Source: Paramacrobiotus metropolitanus
Taxonomy: Eukaryota > Tardigrada > Eutardigrada > Parachela > Macrobiotidae
DNA: 64,000 nucleotides
NCBI RefSeq assembly: GCF_019649055.1
Contig: NW_026570221.1
Location: 2,728,001-2,792,000 of the forward strand
Direction: 5' to 3'
The stretch's first letter is position 1. The number at the start of each line of letters is the position of its first letter. The position numbers were made by a program, and so were the translations under genes. Positions 22,371 through 34,984 of the stretch are shown one piece after another. The notes below the pieces were generated by a model. That model was not told where the DNA came from and searched no databases. It saw only the letters and a list, made by a program, of their open reading frames with translations.

Positions 22371-23737
22371 ATCTTAAAACCGCTAATGGTCTCGTAGCGG
22401 CTCGTAGCGGCGTAGACCACCTGTTGGCGCACCACAAATTCCTGTTTGTTAGTGACGTCAAAATGACACACTGCCAGTCCGCAATCCCGGCGAGAATCAC
22501 GAATTCACAGTGCAGGGCAAATCGGATCCGTGTCGACATGCACCAACACCTAATGTCCCTTCATCTGCCTCAGACACTGGATATAAAAGGATGCTTGGTC
22601 ATCGCTTACTGTACTGTATTTACACGATATTAAGGGACAGAGAAATCCCCAGGACCGCCCGCACTATCGTGTAAATACAGTAATTACTTTTATTTCTCTG
22701 CTTATTACTAATTATTGTTGCCATGCAATTGTATTGCTTCCAATACAACGCTGTGCATAATTCGGGACAACCCCGAGCGAAAACTTTCAATACGGACGTT
22801 TGAACCAGTTTTGATGATTTTAATATTTTGACAAATTTCCACTACACGGGCGGGGACACGGAAGTGTAGTAAATATGGTAGGAAAAGTGAACAAAACATG
22901 ACTTACGTTTGCTGTTATTTCTTGAAGTAACGAAATGTCTTGACTTTGTTGTCACCTGCCAGGATGAGAAATGTTAAAAATTAGTGATCACAACATTCTG
23001 AGGGAGATTTTAGCAAGAAAGGTTGTTTAGACAGTCCGCGCCTCTACAGCGAGCGCACGAAGGCGATCACTTCGACAATGCTCGCAGTCACACAGCAAAG
23101 GTTACGCATGCGTAGAGAAAATTAGGCGGCGTTAAACGAGTTCAGCAGACTATTCAGTACCACTTTTACAGCAAATTCCTTGCTCTCTCGAAGTGTTTTC
23201 CCTCATGTTTTCCGAAATTTATTATGATATCCTCAACCTACCCTGTTTGAGTATGCCGGAAATATGCAGTTCAGGAGATGAATGCGTAATTGACGCAATT
23301 AGCGAAAAAAGTTGAACGTATTTACCGTATTTACGGACTTCGTTAAACATCACCAAATGCGATTGCTCGCCAAACACGACGGGAAAACTATGGTCAGTGT
23401 GCGCGCCGCGTGGGACCGGTCACACGTTCCTATACATTTTGGCCAAGGAGGCATCATAAACACCATGACCAACTTTATTCAGTTTTCCTACCAATATTTA
23501 CGACAATCAACATTTTGGTACTTCTTAGTAAGTTTTTCAAAACAAAATTTCGCCTGTTGCTGAAATTAAAAAATTAACTGTTACAAACCGTTATAACTCT
23601 TATAGCTAATTGTTAAATTAACCTAAAAATTAAATGTTAAAGCGAATATTCCGATCACTCCAAAGTTAAAACGGAAGTGCAACAAATCCAGAGTGAACGA
23701 GATCGTGGGACGGTGCACGCAGTTGCCACAATTCTGC
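22371..23737. other. Non-coding stretch
   Basis: Nothing recognised apart from scattered short open frames of random appearance. Confidence 0.4.
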
Positions 23738-25672
23738 TTAAATGACGTGCAAGTAGGCTTCCTGAGCAATCCACTCGTCCAGACGATCATTAATGCGGAA
23801 CCAACACTCGTAGCGACCGGCGTGTTCCCCACGTGACGCTGTCCACCTTCATCTTCGAAGCGCATCGACGCTGCTCATCCACACCAAATTGGAAGTGTCC
23901 ATTATAACCTCGCCGCGCGTCGGCCTTATCGGCTACATCCGGGATGGACAGGGCTATCAGCAAGTGGTTTCCCTTGCGCCAAAGAAAGCGGGAATGCAAC
24001 TCGCCGGGAAGGAAATTGAAGCGCACCGAACACACCATTTCGGCTGGGTCGCCGTAGCGAACGGTAACATTCTTCATGGGCGAATCGAAGACCTCGTGGC
24101 GGTAGAGGGTTGCGCTGACCCAGTAGCGTTGCGTTACCACCAGCTGTCTACCGTTGGCGTGTAGGCACTCGTAGAGACCGGTGGCAGCGTACGTGAAATT
24201 ATCTACGGCGATAAAGAACGCCCCAGTGTCCAGATCGTATCCGGATAGCCTCCTCGTGTGCCATTCAAAGTATTCTCCGGTGCTGACTTCGTTTGTGCAG
24301 TTGCAACAAGAATTCTTTTCCTTGGACGGTTTACGAATAGCTTTGTCCATCAAAATGTGAACAACCTGCCCGTTGTAGGTGAATCCCGGCAGCAGTAGGA
24401 CTCTGGAATCCTGTATGCAATGCCGACAAATATGCCTGGTTAGAACGGCAAAGTGTACTTAAATCATAAATGTAATTTGCTCCCCTGGAAAAATTACTTT
24501 CACTGGCACATAATGTATAAAATTTGAGCTAAGGAAAAAAGCAAAACTTGTTCGATGTTCTTTGCTCATAAAAAAAGACGGCCCTATCGACTCTGCGCCA
24601 CTCCAGATTGCATTGGCTTTTTCAGTGCTTTCGCTCTGTTATAAAACAAACTGCATAATGTGCTTTCTAGTTGCGTTCTGAAGCGCGAACCAAAATACAC
24701 CGGTCGAAGATACAGTCCTAGACTCGAGAGCACATACTTGCATGTTCTTGGTGCTGTTACACGGAATGAAGAGAGTGCCGCCTTCGGGCGCTCGAAGGAT
24801 CTCCGTCTGCGCGGCCACTCCGCTATGGGGAACCTTGGGGATGACTGACCGATTCCATATCCGTGTAGGTGCATGACGCCGTTACCGTTACGCCGTTTGG
24901 CTTCGTTCAAAATCTGGTTCACTATAGAGGAGATTATGATTACACGAAAAAAAAGTAAACACAACAACATGTTCTTTGTGCCAGCACACAGATACTCAAG
25001 AGAACCTTCGGTATGCAAATGCATGAAAAAAGCATCGTTTCTTAGGAAAACTAATTTCTGAAAAATAAGGGAGAATGATTCTGGGAACAAAGCACATACT
25101 GCGGCTCGTTGCACATACAATCCATTCATTTCAGATTCAGATTTAAAGTTAAAAAGAAAACTCTGGAAGAGCTTACAACACAAAGTCTGCGGAGCATTGC
25201 AGCAGCCAGTCAGAGAACCCCGAAGTTCGAAACCAGCTGGTAGTTATTGCTCTAGTGAGCCCCTCAAAGTTCCTATTCTTGTGGCTGTTTTATGATTTAC
25301 TTATGACTTAAGAAGGCAGGATGACGGGATTGATCTATACTCGTAGCGACCGAACAATCCGAAATGAACCTTGAGTCATAACTGGGCATCGCGACTTTGT
25401 CCGCCCCGGATCTCTACACGACCAGCATTACGCCGTGAAGAACGTTCGGATCAATATACAACACGAATCAACACGAATTAAAGCCGTACGTTACCAGCGC
25501 GACAAACTCTAGGCACACCCTGCCGCGACATATGAGAATACGGAGCTTTGTCCTACAAAAAGTGCGGCAACGTACGTCTCTTCACGCTGAGTTTGTTTTG
25601 CGTCGGGCAGCTGAGGCTTCCGATTAAGCAGCACAGGAAAATTGCACCAGCCGCTACGAGAACACGAGCCAT
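23738..25672 (-). pseudogene. Ig-family member C, three exons including signal peptide, frameshifted
   Basis: Exon 1, 25576-25672, encodes a signal peptide (MARVLVAAGAIFLCC) and a short mature start; donor GTACGT, phase 1. Exon 2, 24738-24921, begins after a TATAG acceptor, reads NQILNEAKRRNGNG and is 184 bp rather than 185. The missing base after the AEWP motif shifts the frame. Exon 3, 23738-24410, carries both Ig cores (NFTYAATGLYECLH; FLWRKGN; GVDEQRRC), but one extra G after VTW shifts the last 30 or so codons. Repaired on paper only as an alignment, the tail would match the other members. Two independent one-base shifts suggest a recent pseudogene, unless they are sequencing errors. This is the only member with a visible signal exon. 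Confidence 0.75.
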
Positions 25673-26095
25673 TATCGATGATCGCACACGGATAAAATGG
25701 TAAAACAGTAAAAAAACAAGGACAAAGTTCGCTCTGCTAAAATCACACTCGACGGGTTGGAATTACCGACCGAAACGCTTCTGATAGCATTCCTGGCAAG
25801 TGTGGCTGCATATTGAGGAGGCCGGCTGAAGGCGGCTGCACTTTACACCGGTCGACAAAATAAATCGCAAGTTTTAACTATTTGTACGCTATAGTAAGGA
25901 TAAACCTTTATAATATCAACACGTTATACGTATAAAGATACACGAAGCTAACGTTTATCCAAAAACCATGTACAGGCACGACAAAATCAACATTATCCTT
26001 AAATAAATTTACAATTTTTAGAGTTTTTTGCATTGTTTCCCAAACGGTTTCCACGCAGATGTACTCTGTGTACGTTTTTGGCTGTAGAATGGCAT

Positions 26096-26103
26096 AAAAT
26101 AAT
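26096..26103. other. Left 8-bp target site duplication of the giant element
   Basis: AAAATAAT here equals AAAATAAT at 44864-44871. Each lies exactly six bases outside the shared TGGCTCAATC block of the inverted termini. Confidence 0.75.
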
Positions 26104-26214
26104 TAGGACTGGCTCAATCCGTACCAAGATCTTGCGTTGCGCGACAGTCGCGGCGTAGCTACCACTCTAACCCGCAACAGGCAGCAACAATGCTACCGTG
26201 ACTATCGGGCTATG

Positions 26215-26907
26215 CAGACGCAACGCCGCAACGGGCCGCAACAGTGCTGGCGTGTGTGCTGGCACTGGGCTGCCGCGACGCCGCAACAGCCGCGACACAG
26301 CTTATATGCCGCGACACGCCGCAACGGGCCGCAACAGGCTGGCGTGTGTGCTGGCACTGGGCTGCCGCGACGCCGCAACAGCCGCGACACAGCTTATATG
26401 CCGCGACACGCCGCAACGGGCCGCAACAGTGCTGGCGTTTGAGCTGGCACTGGGCTGCCGCGACGCCGCAACAGCCGCGACAGGTCTTATAAGCCGCTAC
26501 ATGCCGCAACGGGCCGCAACAGCGCTGGCGTTCGTGCTGGCACTGGGCTGCCGCGACGCCGCAACAGCCGCGACACAGCTTATATGCCGCGACACGCCGC
26601 AACCGGCCGCAACAGTGCTGGCGTTTGAGCTGGCACTGGGCTGCCGCGACGCCGCAACAGCCGCGACAGGTCTTATAAGCCGCTACATGCCGCAACGGAC
26701 CGCAACAGTGCTGGCGTTTGAGCTGGCACTGGGCTGCCGCGACGCCGCAACAGCCGCGACACGGCTTATAACCCGCGACACGCCGCAACGGGCCGCGACC
26801 AGTGCTAGCGTGTGTGCCAGCACAGGCTGCCGCGACGCCGCAACAGCCGCGACACGGCTTATAAGCCGCGACATGCCGCAACGGGCCGCAACAGTGCTGG
26901 CGAAAGC
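26215..26907 (+). repeat. Left subterminal array of 93-bp units
   Basis: About seven units of 93 bp, built from GCCGCAACGGGCCGCAACAG, GCTGGC(A/G), GCCGCGACGCCGCAACAGCC and CTTATATGCCGCGACAC. Because 93 is a multiple of three, frames stay open on both strands. That produces long but meaningless Ala/Arg/Thr-rich reading frames. GC content is far above the flanks. The opposite-strand counterpart is at 43735-44790. Confidence 0.9.
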
Positions 26908-28758
26908 CTGATGTTTACAAACGCCAACAACCGAGGGCCTGCACAATTTCGATTCAACCAAAATGACATACCACCTACGAGTAGAATGTTCCACGGTAGA
27001 TTTTATAAGTAATACAAGGCTTTACCTACACGTCGATGCCACCAAACCAGAAAACCGTATTAGCACCGAGTTACCGACCATTTGAAGTTCAGTTAGATAT
27101 GCTCGTGGAAGTAGGAAAGAAAGCAGACGGTTCGGTAAATAAAACTAATAAAACAGCGGAAAATTATCAGAAAAATCGGAAAAACTCGGTTCAAAAATGT
27201 TATTCAGTGTGCTGTGTGGATACTACAAAGCGATGAGTGTGTCGGAGCACTGTTTCAGCCGGAATACTTTGATCTGAGCAATATTTTAAGGGTGACATAG
27301 AGCTCCGACCAAAATGTCCGGGCTGGAGGAGTAGTCTGGCCCAAATGTCCGGCTCGAAAAAACTGCGAAAAGCATTAGGGCATTAAAAATTACAGTATCT
27401 CTGATAGACATCGAATCGACTACCCTTCGTCGGCTCAATATGCACGAAATCGTAAAACTGATGTGCCATTTTTCTGACATGGATACATTCGTTTTATTAG
27501 GAAAGGCTGAAATGCCAACGCTAACGTTTCCAACCTGAAGCATGATGGCTGCTACCATCACGCTAATGATGTAGCTATACCGCTAAAAGCAAGATCCCTC
27601 ATCTCTGTGTGTCGCGCCTATCTGCTGTTCAGCTTGACTGCCGTTCAGGATTGTAAGTCTATAGCAGCCGGGAAACAATAATTCCTAGCTCGAGAACGTA
27701 TTCCGTAGCACCCGCGACGACAGGAATAATTCAGCAAGTAATTTCGCTCATTTTTTGCTCATTCAAAAAGGTAAAGGGCTTATCTATAAATTGTTTCTCA
27801 GTCGCAAAGTTGATGCCTAGCAGTTGCTCTACATGCTTCTTGCTGGTTCTTATTTTTTTCTGGATTTTATGGCACTTTTGAAGATTAGTTCGACAAGAAG
27901 CGTTGCGATAAGGCAAGAAAAGTAAATTTAAAATGCTTCCAACGAACTATACAAGCAAGATACCGTGCACTGGGAAAAGGTGTTGCACTTATGTAGCAGC
28001 GAAGCGCGCGCAACCAGGCACGTTTCTTACATCAAACTGGCAAATTAGGAACAGGCCATCGACTTGCTGATAGTAGCAGTAGCTCTTAGCGCAATTTTCA
28101 ATGAAAACCCTCAACCGATATCTCGAAAGAAAGAAAAAATAATTTCTAGAATTTCGATACAAAAAAAGTTGTTCTTTAAGGGAAATGGCCCGGTACATAG
28201 CGTCCACAATGGTATATATACACTAAAACTTTCGCTTGCGCGCGCACTGACAGTAAGGTCGAAAGTCAACCAGTTTCAGGTTCATAGTACTTTCCCACTA
28301 TTTTAAACCAATGAGTGTAACCAATTTAAACCAATTTGGAGCTAGATCTGAAGGTTGTATGGTAAGCTAGAAAGTACTCATTAGCGTCTTTACAAATTAG
28401 AGGTTTGTTGCTTGATTTACAGGAGTAGTGATATAAGATTTTGGCTTGAAGGACAATTACAGCGGTGGTACATCCTAAATACTGCGCTAGAATGAAGGCG
28501 AAGACGCTGCTTCGTGCTTTATTTATTGAGTCAAACTAGACACTATTATACGAGTACCACCATGTATATCATGTATATTCGGCGACTGAAAATTTATGCA
28601 CGTCCTCGTGATGTTATTCACTTTGAAGAAAATTGAGATAAAAAACTGCAAACAAAATTTATAACCAGAACCTGCTTTGCAGACACTTTCATTCTAAAAT
28701 CCGTTTCCACGTAATTACCGTTCTTCTCAGATAACGATTCAGTTCATAATGCGGCGCG
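26908..28758. other. Interior of the giant element, no gene seen
   Basis: Between the left array and the PHD-finger gene I found no exon with support. The 3' untranslated region of the PHD gene must lie at the right edge. Confidence 0.4.
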
Positions 28759-31700
28759 CTATTCTTCGGCACACGCGAGACACTTGAAAGCCTTTTCCTT
28801 AGCGCTGGTCAACCTTCCCGTAACGCCTCCGCATTTCTTATGAAACACAAGACTGCAGGTTATACACGCAATTCCACGTTCCTTCGGACTTGTTGCCTTG
28901 GCGCACTTGGCACACTGCTAAATACAGTATTGCAAAATTTACACCAGAAACACTATTAGTAGGGTTTGGGCACTGACCTTTACTTCATCATCGCGCGAAA
29001 CAACTTCAACAAGTTTTGGTTTTTGCTTTTGAGGCCCAGAACCTGAAAACGACTGAACAATTCAAAAAAGAGATGTGGGGACTGCAAACTATAGCTAAAA
29101 TTAGATTGTGTTGGCACGATTTCGTTAGTACGACTGAAGAGCTCCGGTGCCCTTTAGCGCGCAAAAAACTTGGTTCTTTGTGGTTATGTTTGCCGGCAAT
29201 TACTATCCTGGATTAATTTTTTACCCCGGATCAAACGAAAAAACTAACAAACAAGCGTCTCTAATGCTAATTTATGTTCTTATAGTTTCTGTGAGACAAG
29301 TAAGTAGTTCCCTTTGGCTATTTCAACAAAATGATGGGTTCGAATGACGGCATTTTTGCAGTAATAAAGCATTTTGCTGCGAGCTGTATGCATTAACATG
29401 GTTTTACCGATGGCTTTTGCCGCTGTGTTCTATGTTCTAGTTCATAACAGGATAAAGGCGTCGCAAAAGGTCATAGAAAACCAAATAGTTCACAATCTAA
29501 ATTTATCATTTCTTTTAAGACTAGTACGTGAATCACAGTATAGACGAACAAATACGAATACGAGTATATGAATACGAATACGAGAATGCGAATACGAAAA
29601 ACATCGTAAGGGTGTCCTTTTATGTCTGACGCCTAGATGTCCATGGCTCATGCAACATCACCTGTTATGCAATGAATCATACCAAGTACTGTGCATCTTC
29701 ACAATATCTGCTCTGATTGCAAAATGTGGGAATTTACATTTAGTTTCGTTAAAGCGCAGTGGTGCTTGGTATATGGCCTTTCTTCTTACCTGTATCCACA
29801 AGTTTTCGCTTTTTTGCGGTGCCATCCGATTTCGGGCTCTCTGAATCAAGATTTAACTAGTTGTTATCACATTACGTAAGTATGACAGGAAAGGAACAGT
29901 TATGCCAATTACTTGTACCAATGTTATAGGCAAACATTGAGAGCTGTTTCATATAATAACCTGACAGCTGGTCGTCGGTGGAACTGGGCTCCTCATGTAC
30001 ACCGCGAGCACCGCCATCTCTCTGATCTGTTGGCGATGCAACACGTTCGGATGGGGAAACACGTCCGTGTTGCACAATGGGCTTCTCCGTTTCAGACCCC
30101 TCACCGCATTTCGAAGTTGACGGGGAGCTCGCAATCGTACTAGCTGAGTCTGTCTTTGATGCCGGCTCGCTCTGTATCGGTAATGCGGGCTCTGCGGCCT
30201 TGTCCTGCGGATTATCCGTGAGTGCTGGTGGAAGTTTCTCAGCAGATTGCGGTGGGTGGTCAATCGAATCAGCGGTCAAGCCCGAGATGCCTAGAAAATT
30301 AGGACAACCAATAAAAAATAATTTTATGTTCACGACAATCTTCAGTATTACCAAGAGTCGCGAATGATTTTACTGATTCCAGGTTTACAAGAAAGCCAAA
30401 ATTATTGGTGGAAGGCAGAGCAGTATCTGCTTTTAAGCATCCGGCTAACGATTGCCATGTACGAGTTTTTATCACCACAGAATGAAATTGATAAGAGTGA
30501 TAATAACATTAACAATATTGATAAGAGTTATGGGTGCATAAAACTTAACAGGAGTCAGTAGATAAAAAATTATTACTTCCATGTAAAGCAACGTCAAGAA
30601 TCTCGGGTTCCCGGTATAAAAGAATATGATGTAAAATTTCCCAAATTTAAAAGAAAGCTTGTAATTACTAGTAACGTTATAGCGCAAATCACCGCTGGAA
30701 CTTCTAGGTTTACTTTTTTATTCAAAAACAAACAGGCACGATACTTTTAAACCGTATCCACAGGTATTCGATAGCATAAAAAAACTTGCCGGTGGGCATC
30801 GCTAACTACTCGCAAGTCGTAATTATACTTCAGTGGTTTTTTCTGCGGATATCAGTGAAGTTGGTTTTCTCGATGTACCTTAAAATTTCAAAATCGGATC
30901 ACCATTTCTAAGTTAGCTGCAATACACAACACCATTAACAAAAGCACTGAAGACACGCCACGTACTCCAATGATCTACAACAAAGTACCGCCATACTAAA
31001 GCTGCTGCAGTTTTCTTTTACACGGCACAGCTCATCACGCGTATTGCGGTGAATGCAGTGACTCTGGTATAGTGGAAACGTGTAACATCTGCTGGGTGGG
31101 GGAGGGCTGTATCCATCAAAACGAAAAACCGAAAGAATGACGACTCGAGGGAGACATACAGTGAAACGTCCTAATCTTGAACCCCTCGGTAGTAATTTAG
31201 TTTTCAAGGTTAACAGATGTTTAGCGCTCAAAGTCATTGCACCTATGGGCGGTTAATCCTTTACGGGGTCCTTGTTCTCACGCACAGCTGGATAACTTTT
31301 ATAATATATGGTTTTTATCATGATACTTAGTTATTACATTTTAAAAGAGCGGGTTTGTATGACAGTCATAATTCAAAGAACTTATAAGTTCCTCGTCAGT
31401 CGGCCCAAGAATAACTGAGATCGTCATTTATTTACTCGAGTAGGAGCGGTCAGCTTGTCTGCAATGAATGCGTTTTGCAAGGTCATTTCCCGACACACTA
31501 ATAATCTCAACGGTATCGCAGCAAACATCTAGCGGCATTTCGAAAATTGTTCTGAAGCCATAACGGCAGCTGTTTCTTTATAAATGGCGAACACCTTGAA
31601 CACTGGCATTCCTTTACGTGTTGCTGAGCCGCTCTGTTCATGCTGTAGGTGGAGGTCAGGTTATTAAGAAACACTACCGTGGTACGTAAAGGAGTGCTTA

Positions 31701-32599
31701 GGATTCAGAGGTCGGAGGTGTTCAAGGTTCAGAAGTGCTCCCAACGTGATATGTTACGAGAATCGCCGGTACAAAAAATTCTGTTCAAAGCTGAGAGGTG
31801 TTCACCGACTGAGAGTATTCGAAGTCGCAGCTCACACAGTAAATGAAACTGGCCACTTAAGTGTATGGCGTCCATTAACTTATCACGTGAACGTCATTAC
31901 GACTACAATTATGATTTAAGCATTGCTTTTGTCATTTAAATGTATATCATCACAAATTACACCTCTGCCGGAGTCCTTACCTAACTGACGCATTAACTCC
32001 ACAGCATTTTTTGAAATGAGCTGCAGCGGAACGGCAGAGGCCTTGACGGGGCGACCGTCCAAACGTACATCCCGAGAAATTTCAGCGCTGTGAATAAGAC
32101 GTAAAGTTGGCAAATAACTGCTCAAAAAGCGCGCATCAATTCCTCTGGTTTTCAGGTTTGTCACAAAAGCGTCCTGCTTAAAGGCAAGGAAGGCCACTGC
32201 ATCTCCGCTTTTTGCCACTCCGTTTACAACTCGGACGTTACTCACAACCTAGCAACGCATTAGTGTTTCATAAGTAGGGCTTGCACCAATTATCTAACTA
32301 GCATTCGTATCACCATTACTGATCGTTAAAAAATGTCGTACCGTGCCTGGATCAGCTTTCTGGATAGCTTCTTCGATAATCAAGCTCAACTTAGTGGGAG
32401 CCGATGCGATCTGCTCTTCTTTGACATTAGGCGAAAGCGGCGTCTGAGGTGGTGCATGTTTGGGTTTAGGGTCGGGATTCTTTTGCCATTGGGCCGATTC
32501 TCTGCACATATCCTTCAGGACAAAGTGACGCAGGGCTTCCAGATTTACCCGTTTGTTAACATCCACCATCTCCAGTACCTGAAAGAGGCAACGGGGCAT
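28759..32599 (-). CDS. PHD-finger nuclear protein carried by the giant element
   Basis: Six exons join without a phase conflict: 32342-32599 (ATG at 32599, or an acceptor at 32578), 31981-32248, 29961-30290, 29790-29840, 28978-29042 and 28759-28917, about 376 residues. The N-terminal half is helical and charged with no family I know. The middle is Ser/Pro/Glu-rich and probably disordered. A basic KKRKLV motif follows, a likely nuclear localisation signal. The last exon encodes a PHD finger: C-x2-C, C-x2-C, FHKKC and C-x2-C in order, then the stop. PHD fingers read histone tails. The gene is divergent from the transposase, so it may be an accessory factor for targeting or regulation; that is inference. 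The first exon is the least certain. Confidence 0.65.
30291..31980 (-). other. Large intron of the PHD-finger gene
   Basis: About 1.7 kb between exons with a TTTTCTAG acceptor and a GTAAGG donor. I see no exon or element inside. Confidence 0.45.
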
Positions 32600-32639
32600 T
32601 ATGACAGCAGTATATTAAAGTTGATAGACTACGTGCCAC

Positions 32640-33290
32640 AACCGCACCCGGACAACTGGAAGTGTGACATTTCGCCGCACTCAAACTGGACGCGCGACTT
32701 TTCGCCGCCGGACATTCGGACGCTGGGACACTTCGATTTGGAACATCATGCTTTGTGACATTTTACCTTTGCGACATTTAGACGCAAGACGTCTGGTTGC
32801 GGACATTTCGTTTTGGGGAATTTTGAACGATGCGACGAATCGCCGCAAAATAATTCACCGCGCTTAATTGCTAGATTTTCAGTTTTTTTTTTGCCTCGTT
32901 CTTAGTTTTTCTTAGGTTTCCTTGTCTTTCTTAGGTTTCTCATGTTTCTTAGGTTTATTAGATTTTTTTAAGTTTTTTTCTTGGTTTTCTGAGGTTTCTT
33001 AGGGTTCTTAGGTTTCTTACGTTTCTTAAGTTTCTCGGGTTTTTTAGGTCGTTCGTTTAGTTTTGATTTTAATTTTTCCCTATTTGGACTCTATCAAATT
33101 AGCTTAGTTATCATTTATCTGATAGGCGAAATGTCGCTTCGTCGAAATATCCTTGCGGGGAAACTTGCTTGCGTTGAAGCGGCCATGCGACGGAAGGTCG
33201 CGCGGCGTAAAGTCCTACCGACGAAATGTTCTGCGACCAAAAGTCTTTCGCCTAGTTGTCCGCGGGGAAATGTCACGGTGCCGGCAACAA
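32640..33290. mobile_element. Word-repeat foldback element (GACATTTCGCC arms, CTTAGG core)
   Basis: The left arm (about 32640-32860) repeats degenerate GTGACATTTCGCCG-like words. The right arm (about 33120-33290) repeats the complement, GGCGAAATGTC. Both arms contain GGACAACT/AGTTGTCC. The core, about 32880-33055, is TTTCTTAGG repeats, as in the elements at 15465 and 48066. No clear target duplication was found, so the outer limits are approximate. It sits just upstream of the PHD-gene ATG. Confidence 0.6.
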
Positions 33291-33373
33291 CATGGCTCGT
33301 TTGTTTACTCAATGTACCAATCGTTTAATGTAGTGCATCGTAGCTTATGTTGCAACAAGGCAATTAGTTTATT

Positions 33374-34244
33374 TAAGGATGGTAATATCCATGAGAAAGC
33401 CTCTGGATATGGGATATATCCAAAACGTATCCGGATATATCCAGAAATATCTTGGATATATCATTTTCTATCCAGATATATCCAATAACATGTTTTTTTA
33501 TGAAAAAGCCTTAAGAATTTAGGTATTAAAAATAAAAGCATCATACAGTATACAAACAATCAACGCCAAATTTAGATATTAATTAGAAGGAAACAAGAAT
33601 TGCACTGGTTATACATACTTACTTCGACTTTTCTCGATAGTCGATGTTAGCGCAAGTTTAACTATACATCTTGAAAAATGGATCACCCGCGTATTTTAGT
33701 AATCCAATGGTAAAAAAATATCTGAATTAATTATTTGACGCCATTTCCGCCGTACCTCCAACATATGCTAACCATAGTTCCAGTGCGACCCTTTGTTGCG
33801 ACGGCTCCGAGTTTTTGATAAAATTTTGTTTCAGCAAAAAACTATTATTGTGATTTGCACATTTATGTATTTTGCGGAGACACCAATAGAACGTCAGATG
33901 TCATATTGATGTCTATGCAAAACTTGTTGATCTTGAAATATTTTGTTACTATCAGAATACTTGAATAGTTGGGCGATCCGTTTTTCAAAATATTTAGCAA
34001 ACTGATCTGTTGCTGAGAAAAGTCGAAACATGTACAGTAATAGTAATATTTAAATGCCTTTTCTGGAAAAAATATATTTATATAAGTCAGATCTGTCTTA
34101 TATCCGTCAATATCCTGCTGTATCCTTGTATCCACCAAATATCCAAAAATATCCGTATCTTTCGAGACAGCTCGTGATATGGATATGATATTCGGATATT
34201 TAAGCTCTGGATACACTTTTGGATATTGGATATTGCCATCCTTA
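33374..34244. mobile_element. 871-bp word-repeat foldback element (GGATATATCC arms)
   Basis: Termini TAAGGATGGTAATATCC and the inverse of TAAGGATGGCAATATCC are flanked by the 8-bp duplicate AGTTTATT (33366-33373 and 34245-34252). Both arms consist of many GGATATATCC-like words (about 33383-33490 and 34090-34236). The centre has no recognisable gene. It lies in the divergent promoter region between the PHD and transposase genes. Confidence 0.8.
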
Positions 34245-34345
34245 AGTTTATTTACTGCACTAGATGTAAAACAAACGCACATCATAGTGATCTCGCATGT
34301 ACACGCCTTCGGAACTAGTCACACACAACCGCACAGTGGAGGTGA

Positions 34346-34494
34346 GTTGCGATTAAGACACAGTATATTCTTTCAATGCCACGATCTTAAATGTCCTTGC
34401 GTTGTCCACGCCAAATGTGTAAGAGGTGGTAGCCTGATTAAAAACTTGTTGAGCAAAGCTTTACCTGATTACATTCGCACATTATCATTACCGA
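34346..34494 (+). other. Possible upstream exon of the KDZ transposase
   Basis: The plus strand contains a frame with CHDLKCPCVVHAKCVRGG, then an LLSKALPDYIRTLSLP segment. A zinc-ligand-rich N-terminus of this kind would suit a KDZ transposase. Using the weak donor near 34509 (CCG|GTCAAG) the frame could join the acceptor at 34979 and read into the first accepted exon. I see no good acceptor or ATG for it. Confidence 0.25.
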
Positions 34495-34984
34495 TGAATC
34501 CATGCGTCCGGTCAAGGAGTACTCTGGGGTAGAAAAGATGGCAACATAAGCACAATGCAGGAGTTTACTGGTTTCACAATTTTACTGGTTTTACGCAAAA
34601 CAATACTGAGAGCAGTAATTCTACCAGATCTTCCAGTTCTCTGCGATCCCGAAACGTGTTCTTCCGCTGTAATTTTATTCGTGCCGCATCTTTGCAATCA
34701 CGCGCACAAGAAAAACCTGACTGGCGCAACACCCTATGTGCTCTGTGTGTGTGAATGGAGGCGGCACACTACCGCTTGCGGTGTATGTAGCTGTGCGCGG
34801 CACATTAGAAGAGCGGCAGCGCCTTTGGTCTTAGGCAGTTGTGTGGTGTGCCTTTGCCGCCCTTTCCATAACTTTCTGCGTTGCATGCATGTAATCAGAA
34901 GTGGGATTTTACATAACCATACAGAGTTACTTAGAGATAGTTGAAACTTTAGATCTAAATGAACTTGTCATAATTTTTAGCGTT

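Noticed and set aside
26137-26911. Long Ala/Arg/Thr-rich open frames of up to 237 codons on both strands
   Set aside because: They arise because the repeat unit is 93 bp, a multiple of three, with few stop codons. The same happens on both strands and at 43721-44858. No start context, splice site or domain supports them.
34555-34944. 129-codon Cys-rich plus-strand frame before the transposase
   Set aside because: No splice sites join it in phase to the accepted exons, and its cysteines do not form a recognised pattern.
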